From NCBI GenBank assembly GCA_000739535.1, contig DF820468.1:258544-322543 (forward strand): a DNA stretch of 64,000 nucleotides. The letters are read 5' to 3'. Positions 1 through 8,181 of the stretch are shown here, piece after piece. The position numbers were made by a program, and so were the translations under genes. How positions within the stretch are numbered: the first letter of the stretch is position 1; every line of letters begins with the position of its first letter. This stretch comes from Candidatus Vecturithrix granuli. Its GTDB lineage: Bacteria > Moduliflexota > Moduliflexia > Moduliflexales > Moduliflexaceae. The notes under the pieces are model-generated. The model saw only the letters and a program-made list of their open reading frames with translations, was not told the origin of the DNA and ran no database searches.

Positions 1-309
1 ATTGACGGGTGCAGGGAATTCGGCATCTATGCCAAAATCTACCTGCCGCTCTCGCTGCCGGCCATAGCGGCGGTAGGCACGCTGGAATTCACCTGGATCT
101 TTAACGATTATCTCTGGGCTTTGGTTTTACTCAAAGATAACAACTTAAAACCGGTCACAACGGGTCTATCAACGCTGCAAGGGCAATATATCTCTTCCTG
201 GAACGTGCTTGTGGCCGGGTCATTGTTAGCTACCATCCCTACCGTCGTCGTTTTCATATTTCTGCAACGGTATTTTATCGAAGGCCTAACCATGGGATCA
301 GGAAAATAA
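1..309 (+). CDS. Carbohydrate ABC transporter permease, MalG type (3' end only)
   Basis: Inner-membrane permease subunit of a binding-protein-dependent sugar importer; only the C-terminal 102 codons are in the window and the reading frame is open from base 1. The first residues IDGC followed by a YAKIYLPLSLP stretch are the tail of the EAA loop that docks on the ATPase. A membrane helix follows around FTWIFNDYLWALVLL and the last helix is near VVVFIFLQRYF. The ending GLTMGSGK is typical of MalG-like subunits. It lies 56 nt upstream of the next gene on the same strand. The substrate cannot be told from this fragment. Confidence 0.85.
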   Translation: MDGCREFGIYAKIYLPLSLPAIAAVGTLEFTWIFNDYLWALVLLKDNNLKPVTTGLSTLQGQYISSWNVLVAGSLLATIPTVVVFIFLQRYFIEGLTMGSGK

Positions 310-311
310 AA

Positions 312-348
312 AGAGAAATCCGGGTTTTGACAAAAACCCGGGTTCTTA
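312..348. repeat. Dispersed CCGGGTTTT palindrome, copy 1
   Basis: Inverted repeat with arms CCGGGTTTT / AAAACCCGG and flanks AGAGAAAT...TTCTTAC. It is one of at least seven related palindromes in the window. It ends shortly before the ribosome binding site of the next gene (GGAGGAG, near 352-358). Confidence 0.8.
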
Positions 349-365
349 CATGGAGGAGCGATGCT

Positions 366-1889
366 ATGAAAATGGAAAATGGGCGTTTTATCTTGTACGG
401 CAACGCCTTAAGCGAATCTCATTCACAGAAAGCCATCAAATGGCAAAACATGTTTATTAAAAAATTCAACTACGATCCGAACGAACGCTATACGCTGAGT
501 CTGGAAGAAAATCCATATTTAGGCCCGATTTTTGGCTTAAAGAATATTGTGCGCAGCGACAAGGGGGAACCGATCAGCAAGGAAAATACCGTGATTTGCA
601 GCACGATCCGTATGGGGTTCGGTCATTATCGTATTGCTATGGCCGGGGCCTCCTGCGCCAAAGCCATGGGATTCACGCCCTATTGGCTTGATCTGCTGGC
701 GATTCCGGGCATCACGACCGATATTATCAACTATTGTAACACCTGGTATAGCAAATTTTCACGCATCTCGCAGCGCAGCAAATTTTTCAATAAATATGTG
801 TGGGAATCGGTCACCACGGGCGAACCGACCCTGCCGGGTTTATCTTTCCTGCTCAATAATTGGATCGTGGGCTGGCCCTGGCGTTTTTTAAAAACCAATG
901 TCAAAGATTGTAAGATGAGCGAACTGTTTCGGAATTTACATCAGGCGTTGCCGTCGGATATGCCAGTTTTGACGGCGCACATGTGGAACTGCATGGGCGC
1001 GGTGGCGGGCGGCATGACGAACGTGGTGGACATGATGTTCGATAACTGGCCGATGGCTTTTCAACTAACCGAAGGCGCGAAACATGGCGTACAATCTCCC
1101 TCCGGCTATTACGGCTTCCGCGCCATGCGCGGGTTTGATGAACATGGCAAGATTATGAAGCCGACGCCCCCTGATGCCATTTATTACGTCGGCCATCATG
1201 TGGATCATGAACTGGTGGAAAATATCGAAGGTGATTGCGAAGCTCGGCTGCGGCGTATGCATAACCATGAACCGCGCCGTTTTATGTTGACCATGGGCGG
1301 CGCGGGCGCACAGCGCGAACTGTTTAAAGCGATGATCGAGCATTGCATCCCGCTGATCAAGCAGGATAAAGTGACCTTGTTTGTGAATCTGGGGGATCAC
1401 AAAGATAACTGGACCTGGTTGGAAACAGAACTTGCCGGGTATAAAGAAATGCTACACACACATTTCACCTGGGAGGATACACAAGCCTTTGCAGATCAAA
1501 TTCGAGTTCAGGCCGCCAATGGGCTGCATGTGTTCTTGCACGATAACATCTTCCACGCAGTTTATGCGACCAACTATCTCATGCGGGTTGTGGATGTCAT
1601 GATCACCAAACCGAGCGAGTTAGCGTTTTATCCTGTGCCCAAAATCTTCAATGAGCGCGTCGGCGGGCATGAAATGTGGGGCGCGATTCGCGGCGCGGAA
1701 CTCGGCGACGGCACGGTGGAAGTGCGCACCATTCCGCAAACCCTGCAAGCCATTGATTTGCTGACCGATGCCAGTGATCTGTTAGCGATGTACTGTGACT
1801 GTATCGTCAAAAATAAACGCATCGGTGTCTATGACGGCGCGTATAAGTGCGTCGAACTCGCCACCGGCAAAAAATTCGAACGCAAATAA
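366..1889 (+). CDS. GT-B-fold glycosyltransferase-like protein of unknown substrate
   Basis: 507 residues, cytoplasmic, no signal peptide. The ATG at 366 is chosen because GGAGGAG lies 7-13 nt upstream; the frame stays open to a TTG at 327, which falls in a palindromic repeat. An early STIRMGFGHYRIAMAGA segment resembles the glycine/histidine loop of MGDG-synthase/MurG-type GT-B enzymes (usually G-G-G-H), and a later TMGGAGAQRELF segment resembles the opening of the nucleotide-sugar-binding half. These are visible resemblances, not a proven assignment. It is followed by a GT4 glycosyltransferase on the same strand, so glycolipid or glycan synthesis is a reasonable inference. It may belong to one of the uncharacterised DUF families near GT28. 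Confidence 0.6.
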   Translation: MKMENGRFILYGNALSESHSQKAIKWQNMFIKKFNYDPNERYTLSLEENPYLGPIFGLKNIVRSDKGEPISKENTVICSTIRMGFGHYRIAMAGASCAKAMGFTPYWLDLLAIPGITTDIINYCNTWYSKFSRISQRSKFFNKYVWESVTTGEPTLPGLSFLLNNWIVGWPWRFLKTNVKDCKMSELFRNLHQALPSDMPVLTAHMWNCMGAVAGGMTNVVDMMFDNWPMAFQLTEGAKHGVQSPSGYYGFRAMRGFDEHGKIMKPTPPDAIYYVGHHVDHELVENIEGDCEARLRRMHNHEPRRFMLTMGGAGAQRELFKAMIEHCIPLIKQDKVTLFVNLGDHKDNWTWLETELAGYKEMLHTHFTWEDTQAFADQIRVQAANGLHVFLHDNIFHAVYATNYLMRVVDVMITKPSELAFYPVPKIFNERVGGHEMWGAIRGAELGDGTVEVRTIPQTLQAIDLLTDASDLLAMYCDCIVKNKRIGVYDGAYKCVELATGKKFERK

Positions 1890-1937
1890 GTTTTCCATGG
1901 AGGCCATCTTCCGAGGTGTCCTCCACATTGCTTGCTG

Positions 1938-3116
1938 ATGAAGATTGGAATTTTTACGGACTGTTATTTCCCTACCAAAAACGGCATTTCTACCTCGATT
2001 GTCCATCTGAAAGAAGGATTGGAACAACAGGGCCATCAGGTCATGATCTTGACCGTCAAGTATCCGCACTATGAAAAACAAGAACCCACAATTTATCGGT
2101 TTCCCTCATTTCCCTTCAACTCCATGCTGGAACTACGGGTAGGGCTGGCAGCGCAACGCACGCTGAACCGGATCGTGCAAACACGACAGTTTGACATTCT
2201 GCACACCCACACAGAATTTAGTCTGGGTTGGTCTGCCAAACGTGCAGCCCGAACCCTGTACCTTCCCATTGTCCATACGGTGCACACCATGTATCAGGAC
2301 TATCGTCATTATCTCTGGGGCGGGAAATGTGTGTCTCCAAACATGATTCAATGGTTCTTCACCCGATTTTTGGCCGGTTACGATGCGGTGATCTGCCCTT
2401 CACAAAAAATGCAAGCATACCTGTCAGGCTTTCTCCCCGCACTGAAAACGGTTGTGATCGGCAATGGCGTGTCCCAAACTCGATTTTCGCCGAATCGGTT
2501 GACAACAGAAGAACGCGCACGAATCCGCGGCAATGTGGGGCTCTGCGCTTCAGACAAGATGATCCTTTTTGTCGGTCGTTTAGCTCAGGAGAAGCGAGTT
2601 TTGGAACTCTTGCGTGTGTTGGCTTCGCTTTTACAACAGCATCCGCACTATAAAATCGTGTTTGTCGGCGACGGCCCCTTGCATCAGCAAATACAATCGT
2701 TGGCTCGAAAACACGCTATCGCCCAGCAGGTGATTTTGACAGGCTACATACCCTGGGAGAACATGTATAACATTTATGCCCTGGCGGATTTGTTTGTGAC
2801 CGCTTCGCTTAGCGAGGTGCATCCCATGACCCTGATTGAAGCCGCAATGTGCGGATTACCGATTGTCGTCCGGCGTGACAAGAGTTATACGGATATCGTG
2901 CAAGATGATTGCAACGGCTGCCTGGCTGACACAGATGGACAACTTGCCGAGCAGGTCGCCGCGCTCCTGCAAGATGATGTGAAACGACATATATTCTCAC
3001 AACACGCTCTGAGTGTCGCCGAAAAATTGACGAGTGAAAAATATGTTGAACGCTGTGAAGCCTTATATAAGGATGTTATTCAGAGAAAAATTCTTACCAC
3101 AGATACCCACAGATAG
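1938..3116 (+). CDS. GT4 family glycosyltransferase (diacylglycerol glucosyltransferase-like)
   Basis: 392 residues. The N terminus MKIGIFTDCYFPTKNGIS is the classic GT4 opening that binds the acceptor. The donor-binding half shows FVGRLAQEKRV, FVGDGPL and the EX7E signature (SEVHPMTLIEAAMCGLP), which contacts the sugar nucleotide of a retaining transferase. The sequence resembles alpha-glucosyl-diacylglycerol synthases and phosphatidylinositol mannosyltransferase-like enzymes; the exact acceptor is inference. A start at 1938 (ATG) is preferred over the TTG two codons upstream; the nearest purine-rich stretch (GAGGTG, 1913-1918) is rather distant. It is 48 nt downstream of the GT-B-like gene and may be co-transcribed with it. 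Confidence 0.85.
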   Translation: MKIGIFTDCYFPTKNGISTSIVHLKEGLEQQGHQVMILTVKYPHYEKQEPTIYRFPSFPFNSMLELRVGLAAQRTLNRIVQTRQFDILHTHTEFSLGWSAKRAARTLYLPIVHTVHTMYQDYRHYLWGGKCVSPNMIQWFFTRFLAGYDAVICPSQKMQAYLSGFLPALKTVVIGNGVSQTRFSPNRLTTEERARIRGNVGLCASDKMILFVGRLAQEKRVLELLRVLASLLQQHPHYKIVFVGDGPLHQQIQSLARKHAIAQQVILTGYIPWENMYNIYALADLFVTASLSEVHPMTLIEAAMCGLPIVVRRDKSYTDIVQDDCNGCLADTDGQLAEQVAALLQDDVKRHIFSQHALSVAEKLTSEKYVERCEALYKDVIQRKILTTDTHR

Positions 3117-3288
3117 ACACAGATATTTTTGACATGTTTCACAGACACCCCGGTTGTCCGAGAGGTCACCTGGGGTATTCCCTCCTGTCATGAGCAATAC
3201 CCGGTGACTCACTATGTTCGACAACCGGGATTTCTGAATCATGCCATATTTTTCTGTTATCAGTGTCCATCTGTGTATATCTGTGGTT
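3096..3288. repeat. Nested inverted repeat (outer arms CACAGAT type)
   Basis: Outer imperfect arms 3096-3130 (ACCACAGATACCCACAG...) and 3246-3288 (...CTGTGTATATCTGTGGTT) enclose a second, unrelated inverted repeat at 3148-3229 (arms CCCGGTTGTC / GACAACCGGG). This looks like one palindromic element inserted into another. The outer left arm overlaps the 3' end of the GT4 gene. Confidence 0.75.
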
Positions 3289-3343
3289 CAATATATTGAC
3301 AGAATACAAAAAAGGGTATATGCTATAACAAAAGGAATCAGGC

Positions 3344-3380
3344 AGAGAAACCGGGTTTTTGACAAAAATCCAGTTTCTTA
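3344..3380. repeat. Dispersed CCGGGTTTTT palindrome, copy 2
   Basis: AGAGAAACCGGGTTTTT then GACAAAAATCCAGTTTCTTA. It is the same family as 312-348 and likewise ends a short distance upstream of a start codon (3399). Confidence 0.75.
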
Positions 3381-3398
3381 CATGCTGCGGTGGAGATC

Positions 3399-3806
3399 AT
3401 GGGACTGAAACAGGGCGAATTTACGCATAACAAGCTGGAGCAGAGCCAACTCACTGCAACCAAAAATACCGATGAACCGGAACGGCGGCGTTTTCTCTAC
3501 TGCACAGCATGTCATGCGCCGATTACCCGCCAGACCGATCGGATCAGCATTAATGAACAGCATGAACATGTGTTTGCCAATCCGCACGGCTATATTTATC
3601 ACATCGGCTGTTTTGCCCAGGCTCAGGGCTGTGTGAGAGCCGGTGAAGAAACCGATTTTTTTTCCTGGTTTCCCGGTTATGCCTGGCAAATTGCCCTGTG
3701 CGGACGTTGTCTGGCGTTTTTAGGCTGGGCCTTCCATTCCTCGCAATCGCAATTTTGGGGCCTGATTTTGGATAAATTGATCGCTGGTGAAGAGAAAATA
3801 TCTTGA
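3399..3806 (+). CDS. CULT-domain protein, cereblon-like ligand/degron-binding domain
   Basis: 135 residues, a single CULT domain (the thalidomide-binding domain of cereblon) and no Lon-like or DDB1-binding part. Visible hallmarks: zinc pairs CxxC (35/38, YCTACHAPI) and CxxC (101/104, CGRC), the NPHG-YIYHIGCF core, and three tryptophans at 90, 96 and 110 in WFPGYAW...LGW. Their 6 and 14 residue spacing equals that of the aromatic cage that holds the glutarimide ring in cereblon and in the characterised bacterial CULT protein. No signal peptide, so cytoplasmic. ATG 3399 has GGAG just upstream (spacing 3 nt); a GTG at 3390 is the alternative. Bacterial CULT proteins have no established function. 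The next genes are clpS and clpA on the same strand, which suggests a role in substrate selection for proteolysis (inference). Confidence 0.9.
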   Translation: MGLKQGEFTHNKLEQSQLTATKNTDEPERRRFLYCTACHAPITRQTDRISINEQHEHVFANPHGYIYHIGCFAQAQGCVRAGEETDFFSWFPGYAWQIALCGRCLAFLGWAFHSSQSQFWGLILDKLIAGEEKIS

Positions 3807-3830
3807 CTCATTGACAGCAAGAGAACTTGT

Positions 3831-3849
3831 TGTAGTTTAAGGAACTACA
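3831..3849. other. Small perfect hairpin between CULT gene and clpS
   Basis: TGTAGTT-TAAGG-AACTACA forms a 7-bp stem, 45 nt before the clpS start. There is no U-run after it, so it is not a convincing terminator; read-through from the CULT gene into clpS is possible. Confidence 0.5.
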
Positions 3850-3894
3850 TGAATAAAGACTAAGCAAGAATTGACTTTTTATAGAGATACAACT

Positions 3895-4209
3895 ATGAGT
3901 GAATTTGATTATGAATTTGACAGCGATGTCGTCACAGAAGAAGATATAGAGGTGCGCGAACCGCGACTCTATCATGTGATGCTCTATAATGATAATTATA
4001 CCACGATGGATTTTGTCGTGTATGTGCTCGAAACGATCTTCCATCATTCCGGTCCGGCCGCAGAGAAAATCATGCTCGATGTGCATCAGCGCGGGAAAGG
4101 GGTGGCCGGTACGTATCCGCGCGACATTGCCGAAACCAAAGCTCTGCAAACCCGCAACCTGGCTCAGGAACATCATTTTCCATTAAAATGCGTCGCAGAG
4201 CCTGTATAA
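3895..4209 (+). CDS. clpS: ATP-dependent Clp protease adaptor ClpS
   Basis: 104 residues. It delivers N-degron substrates (N-terminal Leu, Phe, Tyr, Trp) to ClpA. The N-degron pocket is intact: N32, D33 and M38 in LYNDNYTTMDF and H64 in LDVHQRG correspond to N34, D35, M40 and H66 of the E. coli protein. An acidic, flexible N-terminal tail (residues 1-20) precedes the fold, as expected for the part that enters the ClpA pore. The in-frame TTG at 3871 is less likely than ATG 3895. The gene lies 88 nt after the CULT gene and 165 nt before clpA. Confidence 0.95.
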   Translation: MSEFDYEFDSDVVTEEDIEVREPRLYHVMLYNDNYTTMDFVVYVLETIFHHSGPAAEKIMLDVHQRGKGVAGTYPRDIAETKALQTRNLAQEHHFPLKCVAEPV

Positions 4210-4231
4210 CAATGATATGATCGAACATAAA

Positions 4232-4362
4232 GAAACTCACGCAAAGCCGCAAAGAACGCAAAGGTTATTATTTATAACAGGCGACAGGTTTTCGGTGCAA
4301 AAGAATAATCAAGGACATGTTCGCCTTTACACTCTTTGCGACTTCGCGTCTTTGCGTGAGAC
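4232..4362. repeat. Inverted repeat of the GCAAAG / CTTTGCG type
   Basis: Arms GAAACTCACGCAAAGCCGC... (4232-4262) and ...CGCGTCTTTGCGTGAGAC (to 4362) pair imperfectly over about 30 nt. The right arm ends 12 nt before the clpA ATG, which has no visible Shine-Dalgarno sequence. Confidence 0.75.
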
Positions 4363-4374
4363 TTTTCGTGTGTA

Positions 4375-6762
4375 ATGAGTCGTCAGGAAGTCCAATCTGT
4401 CGTTGACACGGCTATTCGTGAAGCTATTTTGCGACGACATGAATATATTACCGTTGAACATTTATTGTACAGCATTTTGCAGCACGACACCGGCGTCACG
4501 ATCATCAGTGCATGCGGCGGCGATGTGGATCGGCTGTTAAAACAATTATTGCACTTTTTTGCAGAACACATCCCCGAGCTTCCGGTGCTTTCGGTATGGC
4601 AGAACGATTCTGCTGCTGAAAGTGAGAGAGAGACGGAAGTAGAGGAACCCTCGCCTGTTCAAACCCTGGGATTCCGCCGGGTATTGGAACGCGCGGTGAA
4701 TCAGGGGATGTCGTCAGGCCGGCAGGATTTGGATGTCGGCGATCTCCTGGCCGGAATATTTTTGGAACAGGATTCTCACGCCGTTTATCTGCTCAAAAAA
4801 CAGGGGATCACGCGCTTAGACATTCTTAATTACATTTCTCATGGCATGACGAAAGATGACGATGAGTTATCCCTTGCGAAATTTGATGAGCCCGGCGAAC
4901 TTGAAGAATCCGAAGAGGAGGAAGACGCCTTTTCTCGTGAGCGAACGCCGCAGAAAGGCTTCAAGCTGGAATCCTTTGCCGTGAATCTAACGGAGTTAGC
5001 GCGGCAGGGGAAACTTGATCCGCTCATCGGACGCGAACGTGAAATGAAGCGAGTGACGCAGGTGCTCTGCCGTCGTCTGAAACATAATCCTGTGTTAGTC
5101 GGTGAACCCGGAGTGGGGAAAACCGCGATTGTCGAAGGATTAGCGCAAAACATTGTGAAAAGTGCGGCGCCAAAAATCTTGCACAACGTGGAGATTTTCG
5201 CTCTGGATATGGGCGCGCTCTTAGCTGGTACAAAATTTCGAGGTCAGTTCGAACAACGCTTAAAAGCTGTGCTGAAAGCGATTAACAAATATAACCGCAA
5301 AGCCGCTTCCGGCCTGGGGGCGATCCTGTTTGTGGATGAAATTCATACCATTGTGGGCGCAGGCGCGACGACCGGCACGTCAATTGACGCTTCGGGATTG
5401 CTGAAACACGCGCTTCACGCTGACAATTTGCGTTGTATCGGTGCAACCACGCATGATGAATATCGCCGTCATTTCGAACACGACCGCGCCTTAGTGCGCC
5501 GCTTTCAAAAAATTGACATTACTGAAGCCTCGGTGGAAGATTCTATCGCCATCTTACACGGTCTGCGCAACCGGTTTGAAGAATATTACCAGGTTCAATA
5601 CACAGACCCGGCTTTAGAAAGTGCGGCGCAACTGGCGTTTCGACATATTGCGGAACGTTTTATGCCGGATAAAGCGATTGATGTGATTGATGAGGTCGGC
5701 GCGTTGAATCAAATCCGCGAACCGGAACAACAAAAAGCCGTGCTGGATGTGGCCGATGTGGAAGAGGTGGTCGGCCAGATTGCACACATTCCGGATCTCA
5801 ATCCTGGCGAATCTGAACGCGACCAACTGGCGGTGCTTGAACGCAAAATGAAGGAGAAAGTTTTCGGTCAGAATCGCCCGATTGAGGCCGTGTCCGCTGC
5901 CATCAGATTATCTCGCGCCGGATTGAATCTGCCCGATAAGCCGGTCGGCGCATTTCTATTTGCCGGGCCAACCGGCGTGGGCAAAACCGAAGTGGCGCGG
6001 CAACTGGCTCTGGTTCTGGGAGTCGCTTTTAAACGCTTTGACATGAGCGAATACATGGAAAAGCACACCGTATCGCGCTTAATCGGCGCGCCGCCGGGCT
6101 ATATCGGCTACGACCAGGGGGGACTCTTAACCGAAGCGATCCGCAAAAATCCGCACTGTGTGCTGCTGCTGGATGAAATTGAAAAAGCGCATATTGATCT
6201 GTTTGATATTCTGCTGCAAGTGATGGATCATGCCACGCTGACCGATAACACCGGACGCGAAGCGGATTTTCGCAACGTGATTCTGATTATGACCACGAAT
6301 GCCGGCGCGCGCGAAATGGGCAAACGTATCATTGGTTTCGATCAATCCATCGATCTTTCAGCGAGCCATCACGCGATTGAAAAACTGTTCAGCCCGGAGT
6401 TTCGCAATCGTCTGACCGAGATCGTCTATTTTGACCCTCTATCGCAACAGATTATGATCCAAATCGTGGGAAAATTTATTGATGAACTGAATGGGCAGTT
6501 GGCTGCGCAGGAAGTCCGTCTGGAACTTGATGATGCCGCCAAACTCTGGCTGGCAGAGCACGGCTATGATGAAATGTACGGCGCGCGTCCGCTGGCGCGG
6601 TTGATTCAAACCACCATCCGTCAGCCCTTAGCCGAAGAAATCTTATTCGGCCAGTTGCAAAACGGCGGAGTAGCACGAGTAACCCTGGAAGATGAGAAGT
6701 TGGTAATTCACGCGGGCACTTCAGCGTTATGCCAGCCTGCTAACAATTCCCTGAGAGGATAA
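4375..6762 (+). CDS. clpA: ATP-dependent Clp protease ATP-binding subunit ClpA
   Basis: 795 residues, close to the usual ClpA length (about 750-760) with a longer acidic linker. Order: N-domain (1-150, binds ClpS), acidic linker (EELEESEEEED region), D1 AAA+ with Walker A GEPGVGKT at 243 and Walker B FVDEIH near 319, D2 with Walker A GPTGVGKT at 531 and Walker B LLLDEIEKAH (D600/E601), and the ClpP-docking loop I653-G654-F655. There is no M-domain, so it is not ClpB. It unfolds substrates and feeds them to ClpP; clpP is not in this window. It sits after the CULT gene and clpS. No Shine-Dalgarno motif is seen before ATG 4375; an inverted repeat occupies that place. Confidence 0.95.
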   Translation: MSRQEVQSVVDTAIREAILRRHEYITVEHLLYSILQHDTGVTIISACGGDVDRLLKQLLHFFAEHIPELPVLSVWQNDSAAESERETEVEEPSPVQTLGFRRVLERAVNQGMSSGRQDLDVGDLLAGIFLEQDSHAVYLLKKQGITRLDILNYISHGMTKDDDELSLAKFDEPGELEESEEEEDAFSRERTPQKGFKLESFAVNLTELARQGKLDPLIGREREMKRVTQVLCRRLKHNPVLVGEPGVGKTAIVEGLAQNIVKSAAPKILHNVEIFALDMGALLAGTKFRGQFEQRLKAVLKAINKYNRKAASGLGAILFVDEIHTIVGAGATTGTSIDASGLLKHALHADNLRCIGATTHDEYRRHFEHDRALVRRFQKIDITEASVEDSIAILHGLRNRFEEYYQVQYTDPALESAAQLAFRHIAERFMPDKAIDVIDEVGALNQIREPEQQKAVLDVADVEEVVGQIAHIPDLNPGESERDQLAVLERKMKEKVFGQNRPIEAVSAAIRLSRAGLNLPDKPVGAFLFAGPTGVGKTEVARQLALVLGVAFKRFDMSEYMEKHTVSRLIGAPPGYIGYDQGGLLTEAIRKNPHCVLLLDEIEKAHIDLFDILLQVMDHATLTDNTGREADFRNVILIMTTNAGAREMGKRIIGFDQSIDLSASHHAIEKLFSPEFRNRLTEIVYFDPLSQQIMIQIVGKFIDELNGQLAAQEVRLELDDAAKLWLAEHGYDEMYGARPLARLIQTTIRQPLAEEILFGQLQNGGVARVTLEDEKLVIHAGTSALCQPANNSLRG

Positions 6763-6779
6763 CTCAGTAGGTGATCATA

Positions 6780-6840
6780 AGTTTTCAGGTGAAAAACCAG
6801 GCTTTTTCGAAGAAACCGGGTTTTTAAATGCCTGAAAACT
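6780..6840. repeat. CCGGGTTTTT palindrome, copy 3, with outer arms
   Basis: Outer arms AGTTTTCAGG / CCTGAAAACT enclose GAAAAACCAGGC...GAAACCGGGTTTTT. It lies between clpA and the next gene and could act as a bidirectional hairpin; it ends 15 nt before the next ATG. Confidence 0.75.
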
Positions 6841-6855
6841 CTTGAACCAGTATTT

Positions 6856-7383
6856 ATGTCAGAATTTCGTTATGATTCATATTGTGGGCTTTATTGCGGG
6901 GCTTGTGACATCTTAGTAGCCTATAAAAACGGACTTGAAACCGGAACAACCCCGCAGTGGAGCGACTTGCCTCCTGAATTTGCCAACAACCTGCCCTTTA
7001 ACGCCCAAAAAGCTGAGATCAAGTGCTATGGGTGTAAAACGGATACGGTATTTGCCGGATGCTCAAAATGTTTCATCCGCAAGTGCGCTCGCAAAAAGGT
7101 GGGAATCGAAACCTGTTTAGATTGTGAGCGTTACCCGTGTTACCGGGTGAAGATCATGGCGTTTGCCAAAAAGCTGCTGAAGATTGAGACAAAACTTCCG
7201 CACCTGAAGGCGATAGCGTCTAATATCGAGGTCATCAAAAACAATGGCGTGCAGTTTTGGCTGGAAGAGCAGCAGCGCAAGTGGCAATGTCCGCATTGCG
7301 GGAAACGCTTATCATGGTACCGCGCTTCCTGCCCTGACTGCAACAGCCACGGAGAACAGCCCGACTCATTTTCGGTCAGGTGA
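6856..7383 (+). CDS. DUF3795 family cysteine-rich protein
   Basis: 175 residues. The N terminus SYCGLYCGACDILVAYKNG is the DUF3795 signature, followed by CYGCKTDTVFAGCSKC, CARKKVGIETCLDCERYPC and a C-terminal zinc-ribbon-like CPHCGKRLSWYRASCPDC. About sixteen cysteines suggest zinc or iron-sulfur binding. The function of the family is unknown. No signal peptide, so probably cytoplasmic. ATG 6856 is preceded by no obvious Shine-Dalgarno sequence; a palindrome ends 15 nt upstream. Confidence 0.85.
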   Translation: MSEFRYDSYCGLYCGACDILVAYKNGLETGTTPQWSDLPPEFANNLPFNAQKAEIKCYGCKTDTVFAGCSKCFIRKCARKKVGIETCLDCERYPCYRVKIMAFAKKLLKIETKLPHLKAIASNIEVIKNNGVQFWLEEQQRKWQCPHCGKRLSWYRASCPDCNSHGEQPDSFSVR

Positions 7384-7496
7384 ACGAACTAAATAAGTAC
7401 AAGGATTTCTCATAAGAAAAGGATTTCTGAATATTGCCTGAAAACAATTGTTTTACGACAATGAAAAACGGAATGATTTTTGCAAAAAAAGAATAT

Positions 7497-7620
7497 GCCC
7501 GCGAAACACGCGAAATACGCGAAAATTTTGCATGAAATGACGCGGTGTCTCTTGAAACACTCATGTCATCAACCTGTGTTTTCAACGTATGTTTTCGCGT
7601 GTTTGGCGTGTTTGGCGGGC
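7497..7620. repeat. Inverted repeat of the CGCGAAA type
   Basis: Arms GCCCGCGAAACACGCGAAAT... (7497-7530) and ...GCGTGTTTGGCGGGC (7589-7620) pair over about 30 nt. It accounts for an apparent N-terminal extension of the next reading frame. Confidence 0.75.
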
Positions 7621-7758
7621 TATCTTCCTGCTTATGCCATATCCGTTCCGTTTTTGATTTGCGAAAAGCTCAGTTATTCTGCAAAAGTCCGAATATTCTT
7701 TCTTATATGTGATTCTTGTAGTTACTCAGGAAAACAACAAAGCAGAGGTTGCAAAAAC

Positions 7759-8178
7759 ATGAGAGACGCAAACAAAACCATTGGCAATCTAATTGACAAA
7801 GCAAGCGTTGCGATTATCGGTTCCGTTGATGAAGATGGTTTTCCAAATTCAAAGGCCATGCTCCCGCCGAGGAAGCGGGAAGGCCTGAAGCACATTTTCT
7901 TTACAACCAATACCTCCTCCATGCGGGTCAAGCAGTATCTCAAGAACCCGAAAGCGTGCGTCTATTTCTTTGATAAACGCTTCTTCAAAGGCGTGATGCT
8001 GAAAGGCGTCATGGAAGTCCTGCACGACAGCGGCTCAAAGGAAATGATCTGGAGGCCGGGCGATGAAATGTATTATCCCCAAGGCGTCACGGATCCCGAT
8101 TACTGCGTGCTCAGATTCACGGCGCAACAGGGAAGGTATTACAGCAATTTCGCCTCTGAGAATTTTGAAACTGAATAG
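7759..8178 (+). CDS. Pyridoxamine 5'-phosphate oxidase-fold flavin-binding protein
   Basis: 139 residues, the usual length of small PNPOx-fold (general stress protein 26-like) proteins. IGNLIDKASVAIIGSVDEDG opens the split beta-barrel, the TTNTSSMRVKQYLKNPKACVYF segment is the flavin phosphate-binding region, and FFKGVMLKGVMEVLHD is the following strand pair. It probably binds FMN or F420; the substrate is unknown. ATG 7759 is chosen because AGAGGT lies 9 nt upstream; the frame is open further upstream only through an inverted repeat. It faces the next gene tail to tail, 3 nt apart. Confidence 0.85.
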   Translation: MRDANKTIGNLIDKASVAIIGSVDEDGFPNSKAMLPPRKREGLKHIFFTTNTSSMRVKQYLKNPKACVYFFDKRFFKGVMLKGVMEVLHDSGSKEMIWRPGDEMYYPQGVTDPDYCVLRFTAQQGRYYSNFASENFETE

Positions 8179-8181
8179 AGT

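Noticed and set aside
7480..7758. N-terminal extension of the PNPOx-fold protein
   Set aside because: Encoded by an inverted repeat; the internal ATG 7759 has a good ribosome binding site and gives the family's normal length.
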